Assembly (NCBI GenBank): GCA_947169985.1
Contig: CAMVRW010000015.1
Span: 1 to 17,502, forward strand
Direction: 5' to 3'
DNA from: an uncultured Butyrivibrio sp.
GTDB taxonomy: Bacteria > Bacillota > Clostridia > Lachnospirales > Lachnospiraceae
DNA: 17,502 nt
Part shown: positions 1 through 7,835 of the stretch, one piece after another
How positions within the stretch are numbered: the first letter of the stretch is position 1
Layout: every line of letters begins with the position of its first letter
The notes under the pieces: generated by a model
Databases searched by the model: none
The model's input: only the letters and a program-made list of their open reading frames with translations
What the model was told of the DNA's origin: nothing
Made by a program: the position numbers and the translations under genes

Positions 1-26
1 TGGCTATAGCATGTCAACTACTTTTT

Positions 27-482
27 TCAAAAGTTTATAAAAACTTTCTGAATGCGCTCAAAGGCCAGTAAACATGTGGCATATGCAGGTTGTAAAAGTT
101 TAAAATCTGTAACAAATTCCACAATATAAATTAAAATTCCTGCTTCAACTGCTCCAAGAATTCCTCCACATAATCTGTCTAGGCCTCCAAGGATCGGTAC
201 CTCTTTTACCTGGCGAAGCGCATTACCGAGAGCAGTCATGACCCTGTAGACAACGAAAGCCACAATAAGATATCCAATCTTGGTTATCACTCCACCAAAG
301 TTCTTATTAAGAACGGCTCCAGCAATCATTGTCAGATAGTAAACTGCAGCAAAGGATGCAATGACAGCAATAAGGCCTGCTGCTTCCGCAAACAGGCCAT
401 TGTTGGTTCCATATGAGATTCTCCATAGAAACAGGCAGACCACAACAATGGTTATGACTACCTGAGAAATCTCTAATTCCAT
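27..482 (-). CDS. CvpA-like integral membrane protein
   Basis: A 151-residue, strongly hydrophobic protein with about four membrane segments (roughly residues 6-22, 32-56, 64-84 and 104-125) and a short polar C-terminus. Length, segment pattern and the Gly-rich stretch near residues 98-112 (ILGGLDRLCGGILGAVEAG) resemble the CvpA / colicin V production family, whose members are small multi-pass inner-membrane proteins of poorly defined role. The ATG at 482 has an AGGAG ribosome site about 9 bases upstream. It starts 12 bases after the DUF5711-like gene ends, so the two are probably co-transcribed as the tail of the recR-galM set. The family call rests on architecture and is moderately secure; the substrate or partner is unknown. 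Confidence 0.65.
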   Translation of the reverse strand: MELEISQVVITIVVVCLFLWRISYGTNNGLFAEAAGLIAVIASFAAVYYLTMIAGAVLNKNFGGVITKIGYLIVAFVVYRVMTALGNALRQVKEVPILGGLDRLCGGILGAVEAGILIYIVEFVTDFKLLQPAYATCLLAFERIQKVFINF

Positions 483-494
483 TAATTATTTCTC

Positions 495-1779
495 CTATTT
501 AAGGTTCAAATTCTGGACAGCTTCTGAAGTAACTAGTGTAAACCTGCTCCTGACATTTGTAGGGATCATAGTCCTTACAGGAGTCTCAAAATCGCCAGCA
601 TACTTATTATGTCCATTCATATCTCTGATGATGCACTCGTCTTCATTGTAGATAATGATCTGCTTGTTATTGAAAATGATCTCCGTGTAATCTATGTCAA
701 AGTAGGTAACAAGAACATTTTCACCCTTGTCATTATAAACCTGTAGTCTGTACTTACCCTCAGAAGTGCTGTTGGGGAATACCGCCCCCATATATGAATC
801 ATTGAAATAGATACCCTTGATCTCTTCTTCACCGGTAAATATCTCAGCCTGGCTCACAGGCTTTTCATTTCCGTTGTAGAACATTATCCTGTCGTCAGAA
901 ACAGCAAAAGCTGCTGAAGAATTCATAAACTGAACGTAGGGCACTACCACTGATGGATAATCGTATCCACTGACATAGTTGTCGATGGAGTTTTGTCCCA
1001 CTGAGCCAAAGTTAAAGAAAGCAACACTGGTCTTAAGCGCACCCTCTTCAGGATAAAGGTAAGAAACACATACAAGTTCTCCGTTTGGAGAAATGCTGAC
1101 AGACACGGGATAACCACTATCCTTCATCGTAGTCTTGAAGTTGGCAAGGGTATTACCCTGGGCATCGTAAAGATATATCCAGGCAACATCCGTTCCATCG
1201 AGTACTGCCGCCACAACACCCTGGGAAGAAACACAAAACTCTCTTATAGGAAGATTGGTATCTACCTCCCCCATGGCCCCATTAACGTTATTAACGTAAA
1301 TGTTATGCCCATTGTAATCACCAACAGCAATTACATCGCCACAGGTATGAGCAATGGGATTCTGCATCTCGTAAGTCTGGTTCCAGAGAACCTGCCCACT
1401 GGCGCTGATACAGCTGACGCCGTCCTTACTGTCCTCAAAACATTGCCGTTGGACCCCAGGAAAAAAAGGGTTTGACACCATCCTTACTGTACTGCACAAC
1501 ATGTCCGTTGAGCCCAAGCACATAAGAGTCTGTACCGTTAGTTATAGCAGTCTCCTGTGTTATAACTGCTTCAGAATATTCCTTGTCTCGCCATCCAATA
1601 TAGACTACTGCGATGAATAAAAGTGAACCCAGAATAATAGCTGATGTTCTGAAAACAACAGCTAGTTTATGATTCCTTATCTTCTCTTTATAAGAAGGTT
1701 CAACGTCAGACAGCCTTTGGCTGGAATCTCCTCTATTAAGTTTACCTGCATATGAGGTGAAATCACGTACTTCAGCCAA
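495..1779 (-). pseudogene. DUF5711-like membrane-anchored beta-propeller gene, frameshifted
   Basis: Two overlapping reading frames together describe one protein. The 5' part (1779 to 1435) starts at TTG, with GGAGGA about 7 bases upstream. It encodes a charged cytoplasmic N-terminus and one membrane helix (about residues 44-62), and stops after 114 codons. The 3' part (495 to about 1434) is in the +1 frame and encodes a propeller-like domain with repeats such as SPNGELVCVSY. One base fewer in the seven-base T run (plus-strand A run 1461-1467) would join them into about 427 residues. The break lies in an imperfect 58-59-base direct repeat. TM plus extracytoplasmic propeller resembles the DUF5711 family. 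The frameshift may be a real mutation, a sequencing or assembly error, or recoding. The in-frame ATG at 1523 is not a credible start because it reads antisense-like residues across the repeat. Confidence 0.6.
1416..1518 (-). repeat. Imperfect tandem duplication, 58-59 base offset
   Basis: Two copies lie at 1474-1518 (first in transcription order) and 1416-1459. They match at about 34 of 45 aligned bases with one single-base gap. Both encode L-G-x-N-G-x-V ... S-K-D-G-V in their own frames. The offset is not a multiple of three and copy two also lacks one base, so the pair is linked to the frameshift in the surrounding gene. Several differences are synonymous (GAT/GAC, GGT/GGC), so this is not a fresh exact duplication. 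Confidence 0.7.
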
Positions 1780-1814
1780 AAGCTATCCTCCGGTAAAATG
1801 TCTTTTTATTATGA

Positions 1815-2858
1815 TCAGATAAACTGATATACAGTAACTGTGTCGTACTCTCTGTCTGGTCCAAATACGCAGTCAGGGAAACCTGCCTGGTTGATTGAAT
1901 TTGGATAGAACTGAGTCTCAAGACAGAAACCATCACGCTTGTTGTAAACAGCACCTTCCTTGCCGGGCTTGTTTGCAATGAAGTTTCCGGTGTAGAGCTG
2001 GAATCCCGGAAGTGTTGTTGAGCACTGCATAGCGATTCCTGTTGCAGGAGATGATACTGTACAGAAATTCCTTCTGGTTCCGTCAGCACCATCGATTACA
2101 TAGTTGTGGTCATAGCCTCCAACGAACTTAAGCTGCTCATTGTCTGCCTCAATATCTCTTCTAAGAGTCTTCTCCTGGCTAAAGTCAAATGGTGTGCCCT
2201 CAACGCTGGCAATCTCGCCGGTTGGAATAGCCTCAGAATTGATAACAGGTGTGTAATGTGATGCATTCATCTTCATAACATGATCAAGGCAGCTGCCTGA
2301 ATTGTGGCCGCTCAAATTGAAGTAAACATGGTTTGTCATGTTGATAAGAGTCTTAGCATCGCTTGTAGCATGATAATGAAGTGAAAGAGCCTTGTCATCA
2401 GTAAGAGTAAATGTAAGTTCAAATACTCTGTTTCCGGAAAAGCCCAGATCACCATCCTCAGCTTCTAATGTGAACTTAACGAAATTCTCTCCCTCTTCTG
2501 CGTCCCAGACACGCTTGTGGAAACCATTGTTCATGTCAGTATGCAGGTTGTTTGGACCATCGTTGATTGGAAGAATAAATTCTTTTCCATCTATAGAATA
2601 CTTCGCGCCGGCAATTCTATTAGCTGTCGGTCCAACTGTTGAGCCAAAGAAGCAGTCATTGTCAAAATACTGCTTGTAGTCGTCATATCCAAGGACAACG
2701 TCTACCTTATTACCATCCTTGTCCGGAACAAAAATGTTTCTGATGGTGCAGCCATAATTGAGCACAACCACTTCAACACCGGAATTGTTAGTCAGATGAT
2801 ACGCATAGATAGGTGCTCCGTTTGTAGCTTCTCCCCAAAATTCTCTCTTTACTGCCAT
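1815..2858 (-). CDS. galM: Aldose 1-epimerase (galactose mutarotase)
   Basis: A 347-residue protein, normal length for GalM, which interconverts alpha and beta anomers of aldoses such as galactose and glucose in the cytoplasm. Signature elements appear in family order: TANRIAG (79-84 region), NNLHTD with substrate His106, TNHVYFNLSGH with catalytic His177, GGYDHNY with Asp250, LPGFQLYTGNF (283-293), and FCLETQFYPNSIN with the catalytic base Glu314. The ATG is preceded by AAGGAGGT. It sits 37 bases after recR and 35 bases before the DUF5711-like gene, so it is probably part of a read-through transcript from dnaX-ybaB-recR. No other galactose (Leloir) gene is adjacent. Confidence in the function is high. 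Confidence 0.93.
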   Translation of the reverse strand: MAVKREFWGEATNGAPIYAYHLTNNSGVEVVVLNYGCTIRNIFVPDKDGNKVDVVLGYDDYKQYFDNDCFFGSTVGPTANRIAGAKYSIDGKEFILPINDGPNNLHTDMNNGFHKRVWDAEEGENFVKFTLEAEDGDLGFSGNRVFELTFTLTDDKALSLHYHATSDAKTLINMTNHVYFNLSGHNSGSCLDHVMKMNASHYTPVINSEAIPTGEIASVEGTPFDFSQEKTLRRDIEADNEQLKFVGGYDHNYVIDGADGTRRNFCTVSSPATGIAMQCSTTLPGFQLYTGNFIANKPGKEGAVYNKRDGFCLETQFYPNSINQAGFPDCVFGPDREYDTVTVYQFI

Positions 2859-2895
2859 ACCCGTTATACCTCCTTAGTCTTGTGAACGGTTTAAC

Positions 2896-3495
2896 TCAAA
2901 GCTCGGTTCTTCCCTCAAGGGCTCTGAGAAGTGTGACTTCATCAATGTACTCCAGGTCGCCGCCCACAGGAACGCCGCTGGCTATCCTGGTGACTTTTAT
3001 ACCTGTAGGTTTGACCAGTTTACTGATATACATGGCGGTAGTTTCACCTTCAAGGCTTGAGTTGGTCGCAATGATCACCTCGCTTATCTCCTCCGTCTGG
3101 AGTCTTTGCATAAGCTCAGTCAGCCTGATATCTGAAGGTCCGATTCCCAGCATAGGCGAAATGGCGCCATGTAAAACATGATATACCCCTTCGTATTTGC
3201 CGGTCTTCTCATATGCCGCTAAATCTCTCGCATTTTCCACAACCATTATGGTGTGATGATCCCTGTTTTCATTGCTGCAGATAGGACAGACATCGTCGTC
3301 CGTTAACGTGCAGCAAACCTTACAATAATGGACATTTTCCCTTGCGTCGGTTATGGAATCCGCCAGTTTCTTCACCCTGTCCTTGGGCAGGTTGATGATA
3401 TAAAAAGCCAGCCTTTGAGCCGACTTCCCACCAATTCCCGGAAGGGCAGCCAGTTCATCAATTAAACGGTTGATATGTCCGCTGTATAGATCCAT
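2896..3495 (-). CDS. recR: Recombination mediator protein RecR
   Basis: A 199-residue protein of typical RecR length. RecR acts with RecO/RecF to load RecA at single-strand gaps. Visible are the N-terminal helix-hairpin-helix (LPGIGGKSAQRLAFY, about 18-32), a four-cysteine zinc motif (C58, C61, C70, C73), and a Toprim domain beginning at VVENARDLAAYE (85-96) with YHVLHGAISPMLGIGP. Its ATG shares one base with the TAA stop of ybaB (TAATG), which implies translational coupling. The dnaX-ybaB-recR order is widely conserved in Firmicutes and supports all three calls. Confidence 0.97.
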   Translation of the reverse strand: MDLYSGHINRLIDELAALPGIGGKSAQRLAFYIINLPKDRVKKLADSITDARENVHYCKVCCTLTDDDVCPICSNENRDHHTIMVVENARDLAAYEKTGKYEGVYHVLHGAISPMLGIGPSDIRLTELMQRLQTEEISEVIIATNSSLEGETTAMYISKLVKPTGIKVTRIASGVPVGGDLEYIDEVTLLRALEGRTEL

Positions 3496-3842
3496 TAGAA
3501 AGGTAATCCTCCGCCAAGTCCACCTGTCATTTTGCTCATCATAGCTCCACTGGCCTCGTCAGCCTGCTTCATAGCCTCGTTGACAGCTGCTACGATCATG
3601 TCCTGAAGCATCTCAACATCATCAGGATCAACCGCGTCGGGAGAAATGGTAACACTCTTAAGTGTCTTGTTACCAAATACAGTAGCCTCTACAGCTCCGC
3701 CGCCGGCCTTGGCTGTAAACTCCTTAGCCTCCAGTTCCTTCTGGCTCTCCTCCATCTGTCTCTGCATTCTCTGAGCCTGCTTCATAAGATTGCTCATGTT
3801 TCCAGGCATTCCTCCGCCTGGGAATCCTCCACGTTTTGCCAT
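3495..3842 (-). CDS. YbaB/EbfC family nucleoid-associated protein
   Basis: A 115-residue protein. The family forms small dimeric DNA-binding proteins. Visible are a Gly/Met-rich N-terminus, an amphipathic helix MSNLMKQAQRMQRQMEESQ (about 15-33), the core GGGAVEATVFGNKTLKSVTI (68-87), and a Gly-rich C-terminal tail. Start and stop overlap dnaX and recR by one base each. The position between dnaX and recR is the classic location. The precise DNA target is unknown. Confidence 0.95.
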   Translation of the reverse strand: MAKRGGFPGGGMPGNMSNLMKQAQRMQRQMEESQKELEAKEFTAKAGGGAVEATVFGNKTLKSVTISPDAVDPDDVEMLQDMIVAAVNEAMKQADEASGAMMSKMTGGLGGGLPF

Positions 3843-5443
3843 TATTCATTCTCCTTATCTTCGTCCTCAGTCACTATTTCAAAGTTTATTGACTGAAGGT
3901 TAACATATGATTCTTCAAAGGTCTGGGTAGGTTCAAGACACCTGGTCTCATATTCCACGTGCTTTCCCATCATCTCATCAATGAAATTCTGGAATTCCTC
4001 CGCAGATTCTCCCTTTGAATATTTATCTGATAACTGCTTGTTGTCAAAGACTATCTGCAGCTTATCATCATTTCCAAGACTGAGCTTCGCCTTTTGCATG
4101 TAGGTCTTCATGGGGTTCCCCATGCGCAAAAGAGCTCTCGGCCATTCGCTCACAAGTTTTTTGATATCGTCAGGCACTGCCCTCTCAAGCACTTTCTTTT
4201 CCTTGGGCTGGATAGGCGCTCCTGTAACTCCCGGAGCTGCAGCAACTGCTATCTGTCCGCTCTGAAGCCCATCAAGGAGCTTAGAGTTCTTTTCATCGTG
4301 CTCTTCCAAAATCCTTAAGCGATCTTCAAAAGAATCCGCCTCGTCCTTGTCCATCTGAGGTTTGCAAAGTCTTATCAGGGTGATTTCTATCAGTATTCTC
4401 TTCTGGGTTGCATACCTTATGTTGGATGACAGCTCGGAAAAGATTCTTATGAACCTTAGTATGGTATCGGTGTCTGCCCCTTCTGCCTGCTCCTTCAAAG
4501 ATTTCAGGTTATCGGTGGAAATGTCAACCACATCCTCCATCTGGTCTGAAGCCTGTACAAGCATAAGATTTCGCAGATACCACACAAAGTCGTTAACAAA
4601 CTGGGTAAGCTCCCTGCCCTGGATGACTACATCTGACAGGATTGTCAGTGCCGAATTGGCATCCTGAGTATATAGGGCGGAAAAGAGCTTTTGGAAAACT
4701 TCCGTGTCTACGGCGCCAAGCACCCCAAGTACCTTATCGTAGGTCAGTTCCTCTCCATAGTTAAATGCTATGCACTGGTCAAGGAGACTCAAGGAATCTC
4801 TCATGGATCCGTCGGCTGTCTTAGCGATGTAGCGAAGAGCCCTCTCCTCAACCTGAATACCTTCCGCATCCACAACCTGTCTGAGGCGCCCTTCGATGGT
4901 ATCAATGGTTATCCTGTGGAAATCGTATCTCTGGCACCTTGATAGAATGGTAATAGGAATCTTGTGGACTTCCGTGGTAGCCAGGATAAACATGACATAG
5001 GAAGGTGGCTCCTCAAGGGTCTTAAGAAGCGCGTTAAAAGCACCGGCGGATAGCATGTGTACCTCGTCGATGATATAGACTTTTCTTTTTCCTTTGGTTG
5101 GGGAATAGGAAACCTCGTCGATGATCTCTCTGACATTGTCAACGCCGTTGTTGGATGCAGCATCGATCTCGATGACGTTCATGCTGTTGCCGGTGGCGAT
5201 CTCTTTACACATCTCGCACTGACCGCAGGGACTTCCGTCTATGGGATTCTCGCAGTTTACTGCCTTTGCCAAAATCTTTGCAACAGAAGTCTTACCTGTT
5301 CCACGAGTTCCGCAGAACAGGTAAGCATGTCCAACTCTATCTGATCGAATCTGATTCTTGAGCGTTGTGATTATATGATCCTGGCCTTTGACATCTTCAA
5401 AGACCGGGGGTCTGAATTTCCTGTATAGTGCTACATAACCCAT
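3842..5443 (-). CDS. dnaX: DNA polymerase III subunit gamma/tau
   Basis: A 533-residue clamp-loader ATPase of the replisome. Visible are Walker A GTRGTGKT (45-52), the zinc module with cysteines around 64, 73, 76 and 79, Walker B VYIIDEVHM (122-130), and the sensor/arginine-finger motif LSRCQRYDF (167-175). The gamma-homologous ATPase and collar fill the first 360 or so residues, followed by a short tau-like C-terminal domain. I did not see an obvious slippery A-run with a downstream hairpin of the E. coli type, so production of a shorter gamma form is not supported. The ATG at 5443 has only a weak, distant GGAG. The gene lies 47 bases after the phosphofructokinase gene with no terminator seen between them. 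Confidence 0.97.
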   Translation of the reverse strand: MGYVALYRKFRPPVFEDVKGQDHIITTLKNQIRSDRVGHAYLFCGTRGTGKTSVAKILAKAVNCENPIDGSPCGQCEMCKEIATGNSMNVIEIDAASNNGVDNVREIIDEVSYSPTKGKRKVYIIDEVHMLSAGAFNALLKTLEEPPSYVMFILATTEVHKIPITILSRCQRYDFHRITIDTIEGRLRQVVDAEGIQVEERALRYIAKTADGSMRDSLSLLDQCIAFNYGEELTYDKVLGVLGAVDTEVFQKLFSALYTQDANSALTILSDVVIQGRELTQFVNDFVWYLRNLMLVQASDQMEDVVDISTDNLKSLKEQAEGADTDTILRFIRIFSELSSNIRYATQKRILIEITLIRLCKPQMDKDEADSFEDRLRILEEHDEKNSKLLDGLQSGQIAVAAAPGVTGAPIQPKEKKVLERAVPDDIKKLVSEWPRALLRMGNPMKTYMQKAKLSLGNDDKLQIVFDNKQLSDKYSKGESAEEFQNFIDEMMGKHVEYETRCLEPTQTFEESYVNLQSINFEIVTEDEDKENE

Positions 5444-5490
5444 TTAAATAACTACTCCAACAAAACTTCTATGCTGATGCCAGGCTGCCT

Positions 5491-6564
5491 TTAATCCCCA
5501 AAGCATACTCCAAGCATCTTTGCTTCCTTGATAATGCTGGCATCAGGTGAAACGTATTTCAGCTTGCCTGCGATCTCGGAAAGAGGTACCTTAACAATCT
5601 CTCTGTTCTTGTAAGCTACCATATATCCATATTCTTTATTGATAACCAGCTGGCCGGCTTCTGCACCAAGTCTTGAAGCAAATACTCTGTCGTAAGGATC
5701 AGGCATTCCGCCTCTCTGCATGTGTCCGGGAACTGTAACCCTGACTTCATGTCCGGTCTTCTTCTGGATGGCTTCAGCTATCTCGTAGGATACTGACGGA
5801 TACTTGTAGTTAGCCATCTTCTCCTTAAACTCCTTCTTGGAGAGCTTTGCATCCTTCTTGGAGATCGCACCCTCAGCTACAGCAATGATGGTGAATCTGC
5901 TGCCTCTCTTGTCTCTGGCCTCAATAGCCTCACACACCTTACCGATATCATAAGGAATCTCAGGGATAAGGATTACGTCTGCACCGCCTGCAAGGCCGGC
6001 ATTCAGAGTAAGCCATCCAACCTTATGTCCCATAACCTCAATAATGAAAACACGGCCGTGGGAATCAGCTGTGGTATGGATATTATCTATAACATTGGTT
6101 GCAACATCTACGGCGCTCTGGAAACCAAAGGTCATATCTGTGCCCCAAAGGTCATTATCAATTGTCTTGGGAAGGGATACTACGTTGAGTCCCTCCTCAC
6201 TCAGCAGATTAGCGGTCTTCTGGGACCCGTTTCCGCCAAGAACTACAAGGCAGTCAAGCTGAAGCTTATAGTAATTCTGCTTCATTGCCTCAACCTTATC
6301 AAGTCCGTTCTCGTCAGGCTCTCTGATAGTCTTAAAGGGAGTTCTTGAACTTCCAAGAATTGTTCCGCCCTTTGTCAGGATACCTGAAAAGTCCTTCGAG
6401 GTCAGCATTCTGAAATCGCTGTAGATGAGTCCTCTGTATCCATTCTTGAATCCATAAAACTCAACTTCCTCTCCGCTGTGCGCAATACACTTAACAACGC
6501 CGCGCATTGCTGCATTCAAAGCCTGACAGTCACCACCACTAGTCAACATACCAATTCTCATCAT
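5491..6564 (-). CDS. 6-phosphofructokinase (PfkA superfamily; phosphoryl donor uncertain)
   Basis: A 357-residue cytoplasmic glycolytic enzyme that phosphorylates fructose 6-phosphate. The family core is clear: N-terminal GMLTSGGDCQALNAAMRG (5-22), GGNGS (110-114), PKTIDND (132-138) with catalytic Asp136, MGHKVGWLTL (178-187), EGA (231-233) and HMQRGGMPDPYDR (281-293). The donor-site signature is mixed. Gly113 matches ATP-dependent enzymes at the position of E. coli Gly104, whereas Lys133 matches the lysine typical of pyrophosphate-dependent and some 'long' ATP enzymes. Asn112 replaces the usual Asp of GGDGS. ATP or PPi use cannot be decided from sequence. The first of two ATGs has AAGGAGG 10 bases upstream and is preferred. 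A good promoter lies upstream. Confidence 0.92.
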   Translation of the reverse strand: MMRIGMLTSGGDCQALNAAMRGVVKCIAHSGEEVEFYGFKNGYRGLIYSDFRMLTSKDFSGILTKGGTILGSSRTPFKTIREPDENGLDKVEAMKQNYYKLQLDCLVVLGGNGSQKTANLLSEEGLNVVSLPKTIDNDLWGTDMTFGFQSAVDVATNVIDNIHTTADSHGRVFIIEVMGHKVGWLTLNAGLAGGADVILIPEIPYDIGKVCEAIEARDKRGSRFTIIAVAEGAISKKDAKLSKKEFKEKMANYKYPSVSYEIAEAIQKKTGHEVRVTVPGHMQRGGMPDPYDRVFASRLGAEAGQLVINKEYGYMVAYKNREIVKVPLSEIAGKLKYVSPDASIIKEAKMLGVCFGD

Positions 6565-6626
6565 GTGAAAAAGGCCTCCTTTGAATTAAAAGCTATAAGC
6601 TTATTTGTAAACGCACACTACTAGTA

Positions 6627-6656
6627 ATTATACATTAATTCTGCCCATACTGCCAA
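6627..6656 (-). promoter_or_regulatory. Sigma-70-type promoter for the phosphofructokinase gene
   Basis: On the minus strand, TTGGCA (6651-6656) and TATAAT (6627-6632) are separated by 18 bases. The predicted start is near 6620, giving a leader of about 55 bases that contains a strong AAGGAGG. This may also drive dnaX and the downstream genes. Confidence 0.75.
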
Positions 6657-6665
6657 CTAATCCGG

Positions 6666-6694
6666 TTGACTATGAATCATTAAAAAAGTATAAT
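6666..6694 (+). promoter_or_regulatory. Promoter for tRNA-Ser
   Basis: On the plus strand, TTGACT (6666-6671) and TATAAT (6689-6694) are separated by exactly 17 bases, close to consensus and suited to a stable-RNA gene. Transcription would begin near 6701, at the base of a perfect hairpin that precedes the tRNA. Confidence 0.85.
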
Positions 6695-6724
6695 AAAAAA
6701 CGCTTCGGTGCTATTCCCGAAGCG
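6695..6724 (-). terminator. Rho-independent terminator of the HD-GYP transcript
   Basis: A perfect 8-bp stem (CGCTTCGG / CCGAAGCG, 6701-6708 and 6717-6724) with an 8-base loop is followed on the minus strand by six T residues (6695-6700) and further AT-rich sequence. It faces the HD-GYP gene, which ends at 6816. On the plus strand the same hairpin forms the 5' end of the pre-tRNA and lacks a T tract. Confidence 0.85.
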
Positions 6725-6728
6725 CTTT

Positions 6729-6814
6729 GGAGACGTATCAAAGTGGTCGTAATGAGGCGCACTCGAAATGCGTTTGTCCGTAAGGGCACGCGGGTTCGAA
6801 TCCCGCCGTCTCCG
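6729..6814 (+). tRNA. tRNA-Ser (anticodon CGA)
   Basis: Eighty-six bases fold as a class II tRNA. The acceptor stem is GGAGACG / CGTCTCC with discriminator G6814. There is a short D stem TCA/TGA and an anticodon stem GCGCA/TGCGT with loop CTCGAAA, anticodon CGA at 6764-6766. The long variable arm is TGTCC-GTAA-GGGCA, and the T arm is GCGGG-TTCGAAT-CCCGC. The CCA end is not encoded. The long variable arm and CGA anticodon identify a serine tRNA reading UCG. It ends two bases before the stop codon of the convergent HD-GYP gene. Confidence 0.96.
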
Positions 6815-6815
6815 T

Positions 6816-7832
6816 TTAATCTAGGATCCTGATTACTGTAACATCCAGTTTTTTCATCATATCTATTACAGCTCCGTTCTGGAGTTTAACCTTAGGCCTT
6901 GAAAGGTTCTTTTCATCATTCTCCATTACTATACCCTGCAGTCCATTAGACATAAGAACTTTACAGCCCAGTGGGTAAGGAGCAACATACTTAAGGAACG
7001 TGTTGATAATGTCAATATCAAACATGGTTCCGCTGTTGGCCATGATGTATTCAATGGCATCTGCCGGATTCATGGCATCCTTGTAGGCGCGCTTAGCAGT
7101 AAGTGCGTCGTACACATCTGCCACGTGTATGATCCTGGCGAACTTATGGATACCTTCTCCCTGGAGTCCTCTGGGATAGCCGGATCCATCCCAGTTCTCA
7201 TGATGGGAGTAGACGGCATTCTTAACAACAGCTGCCACGTCCTCAGCTCCCGTATCAACTCTGTCACGGAGCCTTTTAAGGCCATACAGAGGGTGGTTCT
7301 TCATCTCCTCGTACTCTTCCTTGGTAAGCTTTGCAGGCTTATTAAGTATTTCCACAGGAACATCGCATTTTCCAATATCGTGCATGAGCGCACCCTGGGA
7401 AAGCAGCTCAAGCTCACTGTTCTTAAGCCCCATTCCAATACCAATGATAACGGAAAGCACATCCACGTTTACGCTGTGGACATAGGTGTAGCTGTCGTAG
7501 GAACTTAAGGAAACCTGCTCCACAATAAGCGAATCAGAACTCTGGATCTCATTTACGATGCTGTTGGCAAGGAACATACAGGCGTCGATATCAAGCTTTC
7601 TGAGCTTGTTGATGGCCTTCATCCTGGTTTCATCTGAAACGATGCTCTTGGCGTTTTCCACGTCTCCGTTTTCGTAGACATAGACACCGTCAAACTGAAG
7701 CTTTTGTATCCTGGCAATAAACGAATCGGAAAGCTGGGTGTTTGCCCTTAAAAGCACCTGTTCATTATCGTCGTATAGGTTGCTGGACAGAATCATTCCA
7801 GCCTTAAGGTCTTTTGCGCCGACGTACCTCAT
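6816..7832 (-). CDS. HD-GYP domain cyclic-di-GMP phosphodiesterase
   Basis: A 338-residue predicted cytoplasmic signalling enzyme that hydrolyses cyclic di-GMP. The N-terminal region (about 1-75) resembles the small domain that often precedes HD-GYP (VGAKDLKAGMILSSNLYDD). The catalytic domain carries H119, the HD pair at 151-152 (MHDIGK), H180, HHE (210-212), the defining DGSGYP (215-220) and ARIIHVADVYDALTA (232-246). All expected metal ligands appear present. The C-terminal 60 residues form a small beta-rich tail (LGCKVLMSNGLQG...). No receiver or transmembrane segment is seen. It is translated from a strong AAGGAGGTG that lies inside the end of the upstream intein gene, with a 3-base intergenic gap, so expression is probably coupled to it. 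Confidence 0.92.
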   Translation of the reverse strand: MRYVGAKDLKAGMILSSNLYDDNEQVLLRANTQLSDSFIARIQKLQFDGVYVYENGDVENAKSIVSDETRMKAINKLRKLDIDACMFLANSIVNEIQSSDSLIVEQVSLSSYDSYTYVHSVNVDVLSVIIGIGMGLKNSELELLSQGALMHDIGKCDVPVEILNKPAKLTKEEYEEMKNHPLYGLKRLRDRVDTGAEDVAAVVKNAVYSHHENWDGSGYPRGLQGEGIHKFARIIHVADVYDALTAKRAYKDAMNPADAIEYIMANSGTMFDIDIINTFLKYVAPYPLGCKVLMSNGLQGIVMENDEKNLSRPKVKLQNGAVIDMMKKLDVTVIRILD

Positions 7833-7835
7833 ACC

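Noticed and set aside
12..17. TTGACA on the minus strand near the left edge
   Set aside because: It could be a -35 element of a gene outside the window, but no -10 is visible within the available sequence.
1772..2092. Minus-strand open frame of 106 codons overlapping galM
   Set aside because: It is a shadow of galM in another frame, with Ser/Thr/Gln-rich composition and no independent start signal.
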